Assembly (NCBI GenBank): GCA_948567375.1
Contig: CAOYZS010000005.1
Coordinates: forward strand, 434,001 to 498,000
Origin: Lunularia cruciata
Lineage: Eukaryota; Streptophyta; Marchantiopsida; Lunulariales; Lunulariaceae
Reading direction: 5' to 3'
Length of the DNA stretch: 64,000 nucleotides
In this document: positions 54,475 to 64,000 of the stretch, piece after piece
Layout of the letters: the number at the start of each line of letters is the position of its first letter
How positions within the stretch are numbered: position 1 is the stretch's first letter
The notes under the pieces: generated by a model
The model's database searches: none
What the model saw: the letters and a program-made list of their open reading frames with translations, nothing else
What the model was told of the DNA's origin: nothing
Program-made: the position numbers and the translations under genes

Positions 54475-57049
54475 ATGTGGAGCAATTTTCCTTTGCAGTT
54501 GAGAAGTCATCCTGCAAGTGATCATGGGAAGGGAAATAGAGTTGAAGACGCCTCCCTAGTGTGTAAGGGAGAAGTCGAGAGAGTGAAACCGAGAGACAAT
54601 GAGAAAGTAGGAGAAATGGGAGGAGGAAAGAAGAACTCCGAATTTGCAGTGAGGAATCATGCGATTTGGAGGTTAGACGTAATCGCAAGAACCGAAGTCT
54701 TGAGCCGACTTTGGATTATGTTCTTGGCATGGATCTGGAATGTTAGTTTTCCAGGTTTCATGACTAAGATCATCAAGAGCAAGTGTCTCGATGGGCCCGA
54801 GGAAGAAGAGAAGAGAGGAAATCTGGCTCACTGGATACAGTCGGATTGGAGATTAGTACTCGAAAGAGAGGCAAGCATAGAGTAGGGTGCCATGTTCTTA
54901 GGGAAGGGAGAAGTAGCCGAAGAAACCCAAGAAGTGAGGGATGCATTCTCTTCAAAGCGGATGAAGAATGGATACAAGGTTGAGAGTTACAAGGATCCAA
55001 TGAAGAGAGGGATTGTGAGTTCTCTCATGGCCATCTTAAAGCCGGAGAGAATGACGTATGTGATGAAACACCAAGCGGTGTTCTCTCACAAACTGTTTGC
55101 AGGAGAACCAATCAATTGGGTGAGGTGCTTCCATGGAAGGACACAAATGGTGTGGAATTTGCGGGATAAGTTGCCTCCACATTACATTGTGCCGTTTGTA
55201 GCACACTTTTACCTTGGGTTGAATTTGCTCAACTTGGCGGAGCAAACTCGAATGGTGTTGCATTTCCATCCCGACTTGAGAAGAGAAGTCCATGTAGAGG
55301 AGCAGCAGTATATCCTTCAAATCCGAAGCACAGACAAGAACTACAAGAAGACGGGGAAGAATGTAGAGATAGAAGCGAGTACTCCAAAGTCAAAGAAGTG
55401 AAGTCGGCAGGGCAACGCTGAAGACAAGACAAAACCTCGGAAGACTAGGAGAGGAAACCCGAGGTGAGGCATGGTGGTGATCGCATCAGAAGAAGAAGAC
55501 TCGGAGGTGAAGCCAAGTGCAAGTCCGAAGACTCAAAATGTGAGGAAGAACCAGAGCTAATGCTGCAAAGTAGAGATACGAGTAGCAACAGTGATGAAGG
55601 TGGAGAAATGACATCGGTACCAGCTGCTGCGAAGGAGGAAGAAGAAATTCAAGTAGAGCTCAAGCCAGAGGACAACACAAAGTTGGAGGATGAGATACCT
55701 GAGCCCGAGGAGCAGAAGATCGGAATTTAGAAGGGAGTCCATTCAAGACATAAGGTGAGTGTGATCCGGGTCCGAGTAAGGCAAAGGAAGAAGTGAATGA
55801 AAGCTCGGGAAGCAAGGCGTTGATTCCAATACGAAGACTATAGAGACGAAGGCGAGTATCGGGTGAAGAAGAAGTAAGGAAGGAGATCGCTGCGCAAGAG
55901 GAGGTAGTTGCAAGTGATGGAGTGGAGTACATGTGGGAGATTGTGTGTCCATTGCTGATGAAGTTGGAGCACCGGAAGAAGGAAATGCAATCAACTTGTC
56001 CAAAAGTGAAGACTATTTTGCAGGTGTTGACAAGATTAGAAGAAGAGAACACGGAGTTGAAGAAGATTATAACCCAAGGTGAGGAGGAAAGTGAAGTACT
56101 GTGAGCGGAGGCAGTAGTGAAGACTCAGTTAATTGAAGACTTCAAGAGAGAAGTGATATATCAAGAGGAGCTTGTTAAGAAGAGTGACATAGCGAGGGAG
56201 AGACAAGTAGCAAAGTATGAGATTTTGAAGCAGCAATTTGCTGATTCAAGAGTAGAACTTATCCATGCTATGGCGAGAGTAGCAGTGAAGGAACAAGAGC
56301 TCGATAGAGTCATGGAGAGCGTAGAAGAGAAGAAGCAACTTTGGCAAAGGGAGTTGGCAATACGATATAGGGCAGAAGAGAGATTACAAGAGTTACTTTG
56401 TAATTAGGAAGAGAAGATTGAACAGAAGGAGAAGGAGAAAGAAATGGTGAAAGCCGAGTTCAAAGCGGAGTTGGCAATGTATAGGGAGGATTGGCTTGTA
56501 GATCAGGAGCGAGAAAGAAAAATGTGATTGGAGCCATTGAAGGAGATTGTCCTCAGGATGAACGCAATGTTAAGTACAGAGGCCAGCATTTGGATTGAAG
56601 AAACGAGGCTGCATGAGTTGAAATTGTTGGTGCAGGAGACAAGGCAAAGACAAGCAAAAGACACTGATTTGAATATGTTGTTGATAAGTCTCAGGACTCG
56701 TGTAGATAGGAAGATATTAGAGGTAGAAGATAATATCATGATTAGATTAGACTTAGTAAAGTTAGAGATAGACAAGCTTTAGAAGGATGTTAGAGCTAAA
56801 TCCAAAGTAGATGAAGTAGGAATGCAGATGACTTTGGAGTTAGCAATAGAGACATTAGAGAAGAGTGGGTCGAGAGATAAGGAGTTAGATAGATTACCCA
56901 GTGGTGGAATTTCAGATCAGGAAAGAGAATCACTGGATCTGGTAGAAGAATTAGAAGTTGTAAAACCCGAAGACAATGTAGTAGGAAGTAAATTTACTTC
57001 AGGTTTGGGTTTGAAAGCCAATGAAAAAATAGCCATCGGATCAAAGTAG
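54475..57049 (+). pseudogene. LTR-ORF copy M2
   Basis: ATG at 54475 (MWSNFPLQLRSHPASDHGKG). One frame through the conserved block to KSKK-stop at 55401, with one TAG at 54883. Two frameshifts follow, at about 55490 and between 55760 and 55860. The coiled-coil half is in the third frame from about 55860 and ends KIAIGSK-TAG at 57047. Contains the shared RL-TAG-RRRRV stop. Confidence 0.65.
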
Positions 57050-57845
57050 TAAAAGTTTTGAGATATGAAGAGGTGCATTGTCATTTCAGATCTGTATGTT
57101 AGAAGAGTTGTTGTAGAAACGGTATAGTTGTTAGAACTGTCGATTGCTTCACTACTTAAGAGTGGCATTTGCAGTATCATGTTGTTCAGTGCTCATAATT
57201 ATGAGAATAGATAAAGCGAAGTGTTGTGAAGCAATGCTCGTCGCTTGAGCTTGATTCCGAGTATCTACATTGTACTTGTGTTTGTGAGTGTGTGAAGAAT
57301 TTCAAAGTGCAAGTCAGTGTGCTTGTTGGATGTTGGATTCCGCAGCTTTGATCTTCATTCTGTATGTTTGATCCTGAGTGAAGTGCAATCGGAGCAATGC
57401 CTTGACAGATTTGAGAGGAATTGTAGTGTTGGTAGTATTCTGCATTTGTGAGTGCAGTGTGAAGTTGATGTGAAGCAATTTTGATCGAGGAAGTTGTGCC
57501 TTCAGTGGAGGGGTGGAACACAATTCTAAGGTGAAGTAGTTTTGCAGTGAAGTGCCATTATCGGGAGAGCCTGAATCATCACAATCAAGATTGTTTGGAA
57601 AGATTTGATGGAGTTGTGATTAAGGAGTGTTAATTTGTGACAAGACTACAAATCAGTGCTTGTTACTCTCTTCTGAGTGTGGTTTCTACCTGAGAGATTA
57701 AAGACGCAACCAAGAAGAACTACAGTGTTACTATTTGACTTTGTATTTGGACATTCCTGACTCATATCTCTGCGGGAATGAACTTTACTTACCTGATTAC
57801 CGGAAAAGTGATATTTGCCAGGTTGTCAAAATCCTCTCTGTTTGC

Positions 57846-58102
57846 TTGTTAGGAAACTCTACTTCTTCACTCCTATCCCTCTCAAGATCCATTCCCAATC
57901 TTATTGCAATAGAGCAAGATAAGAGATTCTCTATTGCTCTCGGATCCATTAATACTCTCACTTGATTGCCTTCTAGGACTCCATTCACGATAATCAATTG
58001 TAAGGTTGCCTTTTGGGATCTTTGCACATTAGTCTTCTTCTTTCTCTCGCTTCTCTTCTTCCTTATTGAGCCAGTAAGGTCGCAAGGTACATTTACTGGC
58101 AA
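57846..58102 (-). pseudogene. Aspartic protease N-terminus, chromovirus T
   Basis: QKATLQLIIVNGVLEGNQVR, then VLMDPRAIENLLS in place of the usual LxDSGATxNFxS: the catalytic Asp is present, but Ser-Gly is replaced by Pro-Arg. Continues into IAIRLGMDLERD and rejoins at 54064 across M2. Confidence 0.75.
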
Positions 58103-59181
58103 TCTTCATTTTCTGAAGTGATTTCTACCTCCTCCTCTTCAATGTGCCTCTTCATGTTGTTCAAAGATCACATGTACAAAGGCCGAGGGCCTCTAGGGAA
58201 ATGAGTGCAACAGTTGGTAGATATGTGCCCAATACCGCCACAATTTTAACAACAGCGTTGTTCTCCTCAAGTTCCTTCTCCTCGTGGGACTCTATCTCTT
58301 TGTTCTTCTACCCGTCCACGCTCCACTTGAAGCGGTCGTGCTCCTCCATCTTGAAATCAAAGGTTGCCCAACTCCATCGGTACTGGTCCACCCATGTGTG
58401 GCATTTCTGCCCGACAATGTTGAGGTGGAACTACTCCTTCACCTCCACCCAGTGCTCCTGCTATTCTCTACGCACAAGCAATGGCTTCAAATACCGTGCA
58501 AGGGTTTTGCACCATGACTTCTTGGCAAATCCGCTCCTTTAACCCTCATATGAAATTGTCGAGAGCCTCTGCTGGACTCATATTGGTTATTGCAACTTGT
58601 AGATCCAAAAATGCCTCCACATACTCTTGTATGCTATTCTTCTATCTCAATCCCCATAGTCGGGTTTGAGCCATCTGCACAAAATCCACCGATTGGAAAT
58701 TCTTCAACAATCCTTCTTGCATTGTTGTCCACATGACCTTCCTTCTCTCTGCCAACATGGATCGTTCCCAAGCATCATACCATGTGAGAGCTTTATAGGT
58801 CAAGTACCCACATGCAAACATGCCTGCAGCATGCTCCGTGATCTTTGTTCAGAACAATCAAAAATATCGATTCATTCTCGAGATCCAATTTTCCACTACT
58901 CCCATCATATGCTGCCCCTTGTAAGGCTCAATGTTGCAATTCTTCCTCATCCAGAGTAGCAATGTGGCTTCATCATTGATAGGGTTTGTAGGCACAAGTG
59001 CCTCTCCAAGTACTTCCATTGCAGGTATTGGGTTTTGAGACGGCTCTTCTTCTTGCATGGCTTTATTGTTCCTGAGGATTTGCACTTGACTTTGTAATGT
59101 CTCCATGGTCATCTTATTCTCTCAAAATTCATTCAACATCCCTTGCACTCCTTGCACCAGCTCTTGCAATTGCGGATCCAT
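58103..59181 (-). pseudogene. gag: gag of chromovirus T
   Basis: ATG at 59181 (MDPQLQELVQGVQGMLNEF, then a stop). MTMETLQSQVQILRNNKAMQ is coiled. Capsid part: NIEPYKGQHMMGVVENWISR, MFACGYLTYKALTWYDAWER, QEYVEAFLDLQVAITNMSPA. One zinc knuckle near 58205-58262 reads C-stop-NCGGIGHISTNC, CX2CX4HX4C with a stop inside. Several stops elsewhere. Confidence 0.75.
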
Positions 59182-59770
59182 GGTTCCTGCAACACTCAGT
59201 TGCTAATGTCTACTTTAATATAGAGTCAATATGATCACTCTAGATGGCACAAAAACTATTGGAACTACCATTGGGACCTCAGGAGCTATCACTTGTTGAT
59301 AATACTCCTCACCAAAATTCCTAACCACAAAATCTCTAAACATCACTTTCGGTCTCACTACATAATGGATTTCTACTTGTGTTGAAAGGGAGAGGATTTT
59401 GGACATTCCCATCCATATTATCATAATAGAATATAGATTGTCAAATCCCACTCTCTGTCATATATCACCACAGGTAGAATCATTGGGTTTGGTGAGTTCA
59501 TCACCCTATCCATGAATTTTGCGCCAAAGTGATAAACTAGCAATACCCTCATTTGCTCACGTTGGATGTACATAACCTTGATATGGAAGGGATTTGGGAA
59601 TGGAAAGCTAGATGCAGGAAATTGTCCTCCCGGTGCATTCATCCCATCTGCTCTCTAAAGTCCTTCCTAAGTCTAACAATTACTCTATGTTCTCCACCTC
59701 ACATTTACTCAATTTCAGTAGTTTGTGCTCTTCCAAGAGGAGTGATCCACTCTCTTGGACTGAGACACTC
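59182..59770 (-). other. Leader of chromovirus T with a short ORF
   Basis: About 590 bp between the primer site and gag. It includes an ATG ORF of 73 codons (59642-59421, MNAPGGQFPASSFPFPNPFH...). A second reading (FGEEYYQQVIAPEVPMVVPI, 59451-59215) lies in another frame. Neither matches a family I know; they may be leader sequence or remnants of an extra ORF. Confidence 0.4.
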
Positions 59771-59782
59771 GCTCTGATACCA
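59771..59782 (-). promoter_or_regulatory. Primer binding site, initiator tRNA-Met (T)
   Basis: TGGTATCAGAGC on the minus strand, one base after the 5' LTR: the standard plant site complementary to initiator tRNA-Met. Confidence 0.92.
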
Positions 59783-59783
59783 T

Positions 59784-60522
59784 TGTAATACTTCGAGGAT
59801 AAGAGAAGAGAGAAAACACAGATTACACACTCAACATTCGGTGCCCCAAAGGAGCACCTTCTCTTTATTATATAGACAAAGAGGATCTCCTCTAAGGAAG
59901 CTCCACCATAGGATTAGGCACATAGATACATGACATGTCATCAAGCTCCACCCTTGGGTTACTTACTTGGATGGGTGATATGTCAGTCTAGGTCCTATCT
60001 GGTTGGTCAAACAAGCTTTGATCGGAGGGAATCTTTTAGGGAATCTTCTTGTAGGAGTCTCAGAATCACGTAAGGTACTATTGGAAAGCTCTCAATAAGA
60101 AAAACCAGGCAGGAGGGAAGGCCAGATTTTCCTCTATTGTGGTGGGGGGGGGGGATCTACACATTTTTTAGGCTAATTCATCCGTTTAGGCCTCCAAAAT
60201 TGCCTTCAAAGATTTCAGGCATATTTTGGTTCCTACTCTATTAATAGAAGTCCCCTTTTGGTAATACCTCTTTCTGATCTGTTTAGTCCATCATGTGTAA
60301 CATCCTTCTAGATGTTACCAAACCAATTCTCACCTTTAAATCATATGTCTAGCTATTGGTTCTAAGGTTCTCAAGTCTATTTCGGTTTCTACTCTATTAG
60401 TAGAAGTACTCTTTTGGTGATACTTCTATCTGATTTATTTTGACCGTCATGTATAACATCATTCTAGATGTTACCAAACCAAATTTCACATCTAGATCAT
60501 ATGGCTAGCTTGTAGTATTACA
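59784..60522 (-). repeat. 5' LTR of chromovirus T (739 bp)
   Basis: Bounded by TGTAATAC/GTATTACA inverted ends and matched to 46506-47097. Contains a run of 11 G on the plus strand near 60145, a TTTATTATATAGACA stretch near 59872 on the plus strand, and a duplicated module (next entry). Confidence 0.92.
60218..60507 (-). repeat. Internal tandem duplication (~145 bp x 2) in the LTR of T
   Basis: Two diverged copies, about 60218-60358 and 60368-60507, share TATTTYGGTTYCTACTCTATTA, TAGAAGT, ATCTGAT and AGATGTTACCAAACCAA blocks. Both are also traceable in the 3' LTR, where the first is partly deleted. Confidence 0.65.
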
Positions 60523-60527
60523 TTACT

Positions 60528-60792
60528 TTCTTCCGGTATACTTTCTTGATTGGGCTGACTCCAAAGAAGTTTGTTACAGGTTCTTTGGATCAGATCACAC
60601 CGCCCAATACGAAGTCTCTTCTTCTTCTTTGTCTTTGTGTCTCCTTTGATCTTGATCCAAGTTTGACTTGGGGTTTACTCCAAACCCCCGCTTCTTCTTA
60701 TTTCTTCCTAGTTTAGCCCTCTTTAGGCTTTATCCACATACTTCTTCAGATTTTCCTGAAACTATCCGAAACAAAAAATTGTGGGTACCACA
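60528..60792 (-). mobile_element. LTR L, 5' terminal segment
   Basis: The part of L beyond T. On the minus strand it runs from the TGTGGTACCC terminus through the AAGAAGTATGTGGATAAAGCC-type 5' U3, ending at the TTACT duplication of T. No gene. Confidence 0.85.
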
Positions 60793-60797
60793 TGTAC

Positions 60798-61469
60798 ACA
60801 TGAGAGGATTTGGAGACATTGTGTGAGGTGGATTGCAAATTTTGGGGATTAAGGTGATTTTGGGCAAAATCTCAAGTTTAAGATTTGGACTTGAAATTTT
60901 TACACATGATATCTTAGGTTATCCTTCAGTTAGCACACTTAAAATATTGTGAGAGCTACTATGCACACTGGGCTAGAATTTTGGAAGTTGATAAGGTAAA
61001 CTGCCCCCACAATTGCATGCTCTTTGGAAAATTATACAGAGTCTGAAATTTCTTCAATTTTCACTAGATTGTTGTGATACTTTCTAAGGAAATTTAGTGC
61101 ATTGTATCCTACCTGTTGACACAAAAATTAGAGAGAGATCATTCTTGAAAAGAGAGTTATAAGATTTGAAGTGATAGGGTGTTTTTAGACCAAATCTGGA
61201 ATATGTGTGCTGAATAGAAAGGTGCCTAGGCCAAATGGTTTGATGAAAAGATCTTAAATTTTGCAGATAAGGATGCCTCAGAGGTGTGATTAAGTGTGCA
61301 AAATTGTAGAGGATTAAGACATACAAGTTGAGAGATTTGAGTGACATTGTGAGGAGGGGTCAATTCTGGAGAGTTGAGATCTCATGCATGAGGAGTGTGA
61401 GAGCAACAAAAGGCATGTTTGAGTGTTTAGACTCATCTTGGGAATATGGAGGGTCATCAAGAGTAGAAA
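60798..61469 (+). other. Leader of element P, second part
   Basis: AT-rich non-coding sequence continuing from 43024. I see no gene, repeat or RNA structure in it. Confidence 0.4.
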
Positions 61470-61919
61470 TTGAGGCTATGCAAGGTTCCCCAAGGGTTTC
61501 AGGTGATTTTATGGGTGGATTTGAGGAAAAGAGAGTTTAGAATAGAATTTGAAGAGAGTGTTGAGAGGATCCAAAAACCTCCACCACTTGGAGGAAAGAG
61601 TGAGTCTAAGTGCTTTTTATGTAGAGAGAAGGGACATAAGGTAAGCTCATGTCCATTGACTTTTGAGAGCAAGAGATTGAGAGAAAGGAGAGGCTTGCTT
61701 GACTTGGGTTTGCATATTGGGCCTTCTTCACCAAGATTGGGAGGGAGAAGATCAAAGACCCAGGAGTTATGTGAGGTTTGTGGAATGGAAGGACTTCAAA
61801 AAGGACACGAGTGTATTGGAGTAAAAGCACTTTTGGAGACTTTGGTGAAGGATCTTGGAGAGAGTCTTAGTACAGCTACAGAAATACTACCACCTTCATT
61901 AGCTAGTTCTCAAGATTAG
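61470..61919 (+). pseudogene. CCHC zinc-knuckle ORF upstream of gag in element P
   Basis: An open 149-codon frame without an ATG at its start (it follows a TAG). It reads FQVILWVDLRKREFRIEFEE, then KCFLCREKGHKVSSCPL, a CX2CX4HX4C knuckle, and later CEVCGMEGLQKGHEC. A basic VDL..REFRIEFEE segment followed by one knuckle is reminiscent of plant DUF4283/zf-CCHC_4 proteins, but this is weak. It lies about 230 bp before the gag ATG of P, so it could be an extra element gene, a captured fragment, or a decayed older insertion. Confidence 0.4.
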
Positions 61920-62153
61920 TGATGGAGATAGTCTTTCAACTTATGGATAAAATATCCATGAGAGTTCAATTAACATGCACTATAGGATTTGATGTTGTTA
62001 TAGAAATCTTGGAGCAATCTGAACCTCTTGTGTTCCCTAGGGTGGATTACTCTCAAATGGTGTTAGCCATGTACATACTCTATTAGTTATAGAGTGAGAG
62101 AAAAGAAAAGAAAAAAAGAAAAATTGAGAGAAGAAAAATAGTGAGGGATTAAG

Positions 62154-63150
62154 ATGGGGAAACTTCCGGTTTTCTTTGGCAAGGATGGAGAAGATGTGGA
62201 GGCCTTTGTGAGAGACTTCAAGAGAGATTGCATAGGAAGAAATGAAAGGAGGAAGAATGAGTGGGCCTCATTATTACCAGGTTTCTTTGAGGATGTAGCA
62301 CTTACATGGTATGAGTCAGAATACCAAAAGAGAGAGGAAAGACGGGCAAGAAGAGTCTTGGGAGAGTTTGACTTTAGCACTCATTGAGAACTTTCATCTA
62401 GATGAGAGTTAAGAGAGATTGATGAGTGAGGTTACCTATCTCAAACAAAGAGATGGAGAGAAAGTGAGAGTCTATGTGGAAAGAGTGGAGAAGTTAGAGT
62501 CTAGATTCCGCATATTGTTGGTTGGGGATGATGTGGAGACTACTATGATTGACATAGGAAGTATGCTCACCAAGAATTTTGTGGGAGGGTTGAGATCACA
62601 AATTAGAAGCAAGGTGAGATATGAGAATCCTTCTTCCGAGGTTGAAGCTATCAAGATCACAATTTGTATGGAGGAGAGTTTGGAAGGGGATGAGAGTGAT
62701 TTGGTGGTGAAGGAGGTTGTGCATCCTCCTCAAGGTTACAAGTATGGTGGAACTTCTGATACTTTGGTGGCAAGGGTTGCACCAAAATTAGTAGTTTCTC
62801 CAGTTCTTGCACCTCCACCAAAGGATCCACTTCAAACCATCACAAAACAACTTGCAGATCTCAAGATCAATATGGTGCAACTATGGGAGAACATAGAGGT
62901 GGATCAGAATGTGGGGAGAGGACCTAAGAGTTATGGAAGTCATCCATATAGAGGAGGCCAACCAACCAACAATTTCAATGAGAGAAATTGTTTTGGTTGT
63001 GGAGGAAGAGGTCACATCCAAAGGAATTACCCAAATTCCATTACCATGGAGGAAGGGGTTATGAAGGAGCCAATAGAGGGAAAGAGAGAGGTAGTGAAAC
63101 CCAAGTGGCTCCTAATCCAAACAAAGATAAGGGGATAGCATCTATAGATA
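62154..63150 (+). pseudogene. gag: gag of gypsy element P
   Basis: ATG at 62154, MGKLPVFFGKDGEDVEAFVR, then ALTWYESEYQKREERRARR, a stop/shift near 62387, and from 62419 EVTYLKQRDGEKVRVYVERV, SMLTKNFVGGLRSQIRSKVR: a retrotransposon capsid domain. The nucleocapsid knuckle near 62985 is CFGCGGRGHIQRNY, with Tyr instead of the last Cys. A purine-rich run (agagaaaagaaaag) precedes the ATG. Different from the gag genes of T and of the giant-LTR family. Confidence 0.75.
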
Positions 63151-63951
63151 TGGTTGAGAGCAAGCATGAGAAGGGAGAGTGCTCAAATTCCAAGGGTCTT
63201 AATTTGGATCTTTTGGCACAAGAAAAGAAGAGAGCTCATTTTGAAGAGGATTTGCACTCTTCTCAAGGATTTATAGGAGTAAATCCTTGATACCAAGATA
63301 CTCCTATGCCTACTAGGAGCACTTGCACAAGCACTTCAACACCATCAACAATAAAGACTCCAAGGAAGAAGTTGGGGATGGAGGACTTGTTAATCTCAAA
63401 GCAACAATGGAACTACAATGTCATGGAGGATGTTGGTAGTCACAAGGCTAACATCACAATGGGCCAATTGATTGCTTTGAATCCTACTTTGAGAAGGAGC
63501 TTAGAGGTGGTTTGAGTTCTACAAGGAGCAAGAGAAGAAGAAGGCAAAAGCTCCAATATCAATGGGGGTGGTGGATGCCAAACCAACACCATGGGAGGCT
63601 TGTGAATATGCCTTCAAGTTTGATGTGAGAGTGAATGGTCACAACATTGAGGATGCATTGGTTGATGGAGGATCAGTAGTGAATGCCATATCAGAAAGAT
63701 TGATGAAGAAGTTGGATATGATACCCTCAAGACCCTCAACATTTGTGGTGAGCATGACAAACAAGTAACAAGTTTGACCAATAGGGGTGATGGATAAAGT
63801 GACAGTTTTAATTATGTGAGTTCAAAATCTCATGACTTTCCAAGTCTTGAAGGATTCAAGCTATGACTTACTTCTTAGGAGGCCATGGTTGAGAGCAGCA
63901 TGCACAATTGATAGATGGCACAAAGGGTACTTGAGGATTGGGCCATCAAAT
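63151..63951 (+). pseudogene. Protease region of element P, cut by LTR U
   Basis: Linker segments (ISKQQWNYNVMEDVGSHKAN, TMGQLIALNPTLRRSLEVV) precede the protease, whose active site is intact in sequence: DALVDGGSVVNAISERLMKK (D-G-G type), then SSYDLLLRRPWLRAACTIDR and WHKGYLRIGPS. Frameshifts lie between segments. LTR U begins immediately after. Confidence 0.7.
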
Positions 63952-64000
63952 TGTGGTACCCATATTTTTGTTTTTTTCTTATTTTTGAAGAAGTGTATAG
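63952..64000 (+). mobile_element. Start of another giant LTR (U)
   Basis: TGTGGTACCCATATTTTTG, then TTTTTGAAGAAGTGTATAG, the family 5' terminus. The preceding five bases are caaat. The rest is beyond the window. Confidence 0.8.

Larger units (their letters stand above)
54070..57840 (+). mobile_element. Giant solo LTR copy M2 (3771 bp)
   Basis: TGTGGTGCCCACA...GGTTGTCAAA with perfect ATCCT duplications at 54065-54069 and 57841-57845, inserted in the protease of T. Closely related to G, H, K and M1. Confidence 0.93.
46506..60522 (-). mobile_element. Ty3/gypsy chromovirus T, complete but inactivated
   Basis: Both LTRs start TGTAATAC and end GTATTACA or close to it. Perfect TTACT duplications lie at 46501-46505 and 60523-60527. 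On the minus strand the order is 5' LTR, tRNA-Met primer site, leader, gag, protease, RT, RNase H, integrase with chromodomain, polypurine tract, 3' LTR. Two solo giant LTRs (M2 in protease, M1 between RNase H and integrase) interrupt it. Without them it is about 6.5 kb, normal for chromoviruses. Confidence 0.92.
43030..60792 (-). mobile_element. Giant solo LTR copy L, split by chromovirus T
   Basis: The 3' terminus is at 43030 and the 5' terminus (TGTGGTACCCACAATTTTTT on the minus strand) at 60792. Perfect TGTAC duplications lie at 43025-43029 and 60793-60797. Element T (46506-60522) sits inside; without it L is about 3.74 kb. Belongs to the F/E/N subfamily. It lies in the leader of P. Confidence 0.9.

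Noticed and set aside
60143-60153. Run of G as a possible G-quadruplex or assembly error
   Set aside because: A single homopolymer inside the LTR of T, absent from the deleted mate LTR, so it cannot be judged from one copy.
62154-63951. Endogenous pararetrovirus (caulimovirus) origin of P
   Set aside because: No movement protein or coat-type motif is visible, and an LTR-like left end with TATA box fits a gypsy retrotransposon; the gag and protease order is also retrotransposon-like.
1-64000. Host genes, tRNA, rRNA or CRISPR arrays
   Set aside because: Every coding-like stretch is assignable to a retrotransposon or LTR-ORF copy, and no cloverleaf-like or spaced-repeat pattern was seen.

Overview
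The window is plant nuclear DNA made entirely of nested LTR retrotransposons. I found no host gene, tRNA, rRNA or CRISPR array. Ty3/gypsy elements of Tat/Athila type (tRNA-Asp-type primer sites), a chromovirus with an initiator-tRNA-Met primer site, many solo LTRs and heavy C-to-T decay suggest a large, repeat-rich land-plant genome. A gymnosperm is my guess, with low confidence.

The dominant family, here called the 'giant-LTR family', has LTRs of about 3.1-3.8 kb that begin TGTGGTRCC and end TTGTCACA. Sixteen LTRs or LTR pieces are visible: A, B, C, E, F, G, H, I, K, L, M1, M2, N, S, U and a scrap in V. They are LTRs because two (ends at 24900 and 33950) run directly into a tRNA-Asp-like primer binding site followed by gag-pol, and one begins right after a polypurine tract (30907). 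Eight complete solo LTRs are bounded by 5-bp target-site duplications (TSDs): C, G, F, H, K, L, M1, M2. Six of these TSDs are perfect.

Most unusual is that the LTRs themselves carry a gene. Inside U3, usually with a TATA box about 27 nt before the ATG, lies an ORF of about 857 codons ('LTR-ORF'). It has a basic N-terminus, a conserved roughly 230-residue block, an acidic low-complexity stretch and a long C-terminal coiled coil. It is present in diverged subfamilies. All copies here are dead, mostly by CGA-to-TGA and CAG-to-TAG changes. Copy H (24086 to 21513, minus) keeps one reading frame throughout, broken only by three stops.

Layout: 1-5142, LTR A nested in LTR B. 5143-10915, fragments of minus-strand pol (split by solo LTR C), a chimeric deletion product V, a plus-strand pol fragment and an LTR fragment S. 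10916-42131, a tandem LTR-internal-LTR-internal array of the giant-LTR family: 5' LTR E (carrying F with G inside it, and H), internal region 1, shared LTR N (carrying I), and internal region 2 (carrying K). 42132-63951, another gypsy element P, holding solo LTR L. L holds a complete chromovirus T (46506-60522, minus, TSD ttact), which holds solo LTRs M1 and M2. U begins at 63952.

The insertion order is readable: S, then the tandem element, then P, then L, then T, then M1 and M2. That is six levels, dated by what interrupts what. No element is intact: RT and integrase motifs are recognisable but broken by stops, frameshifts and catalytic substitutions.
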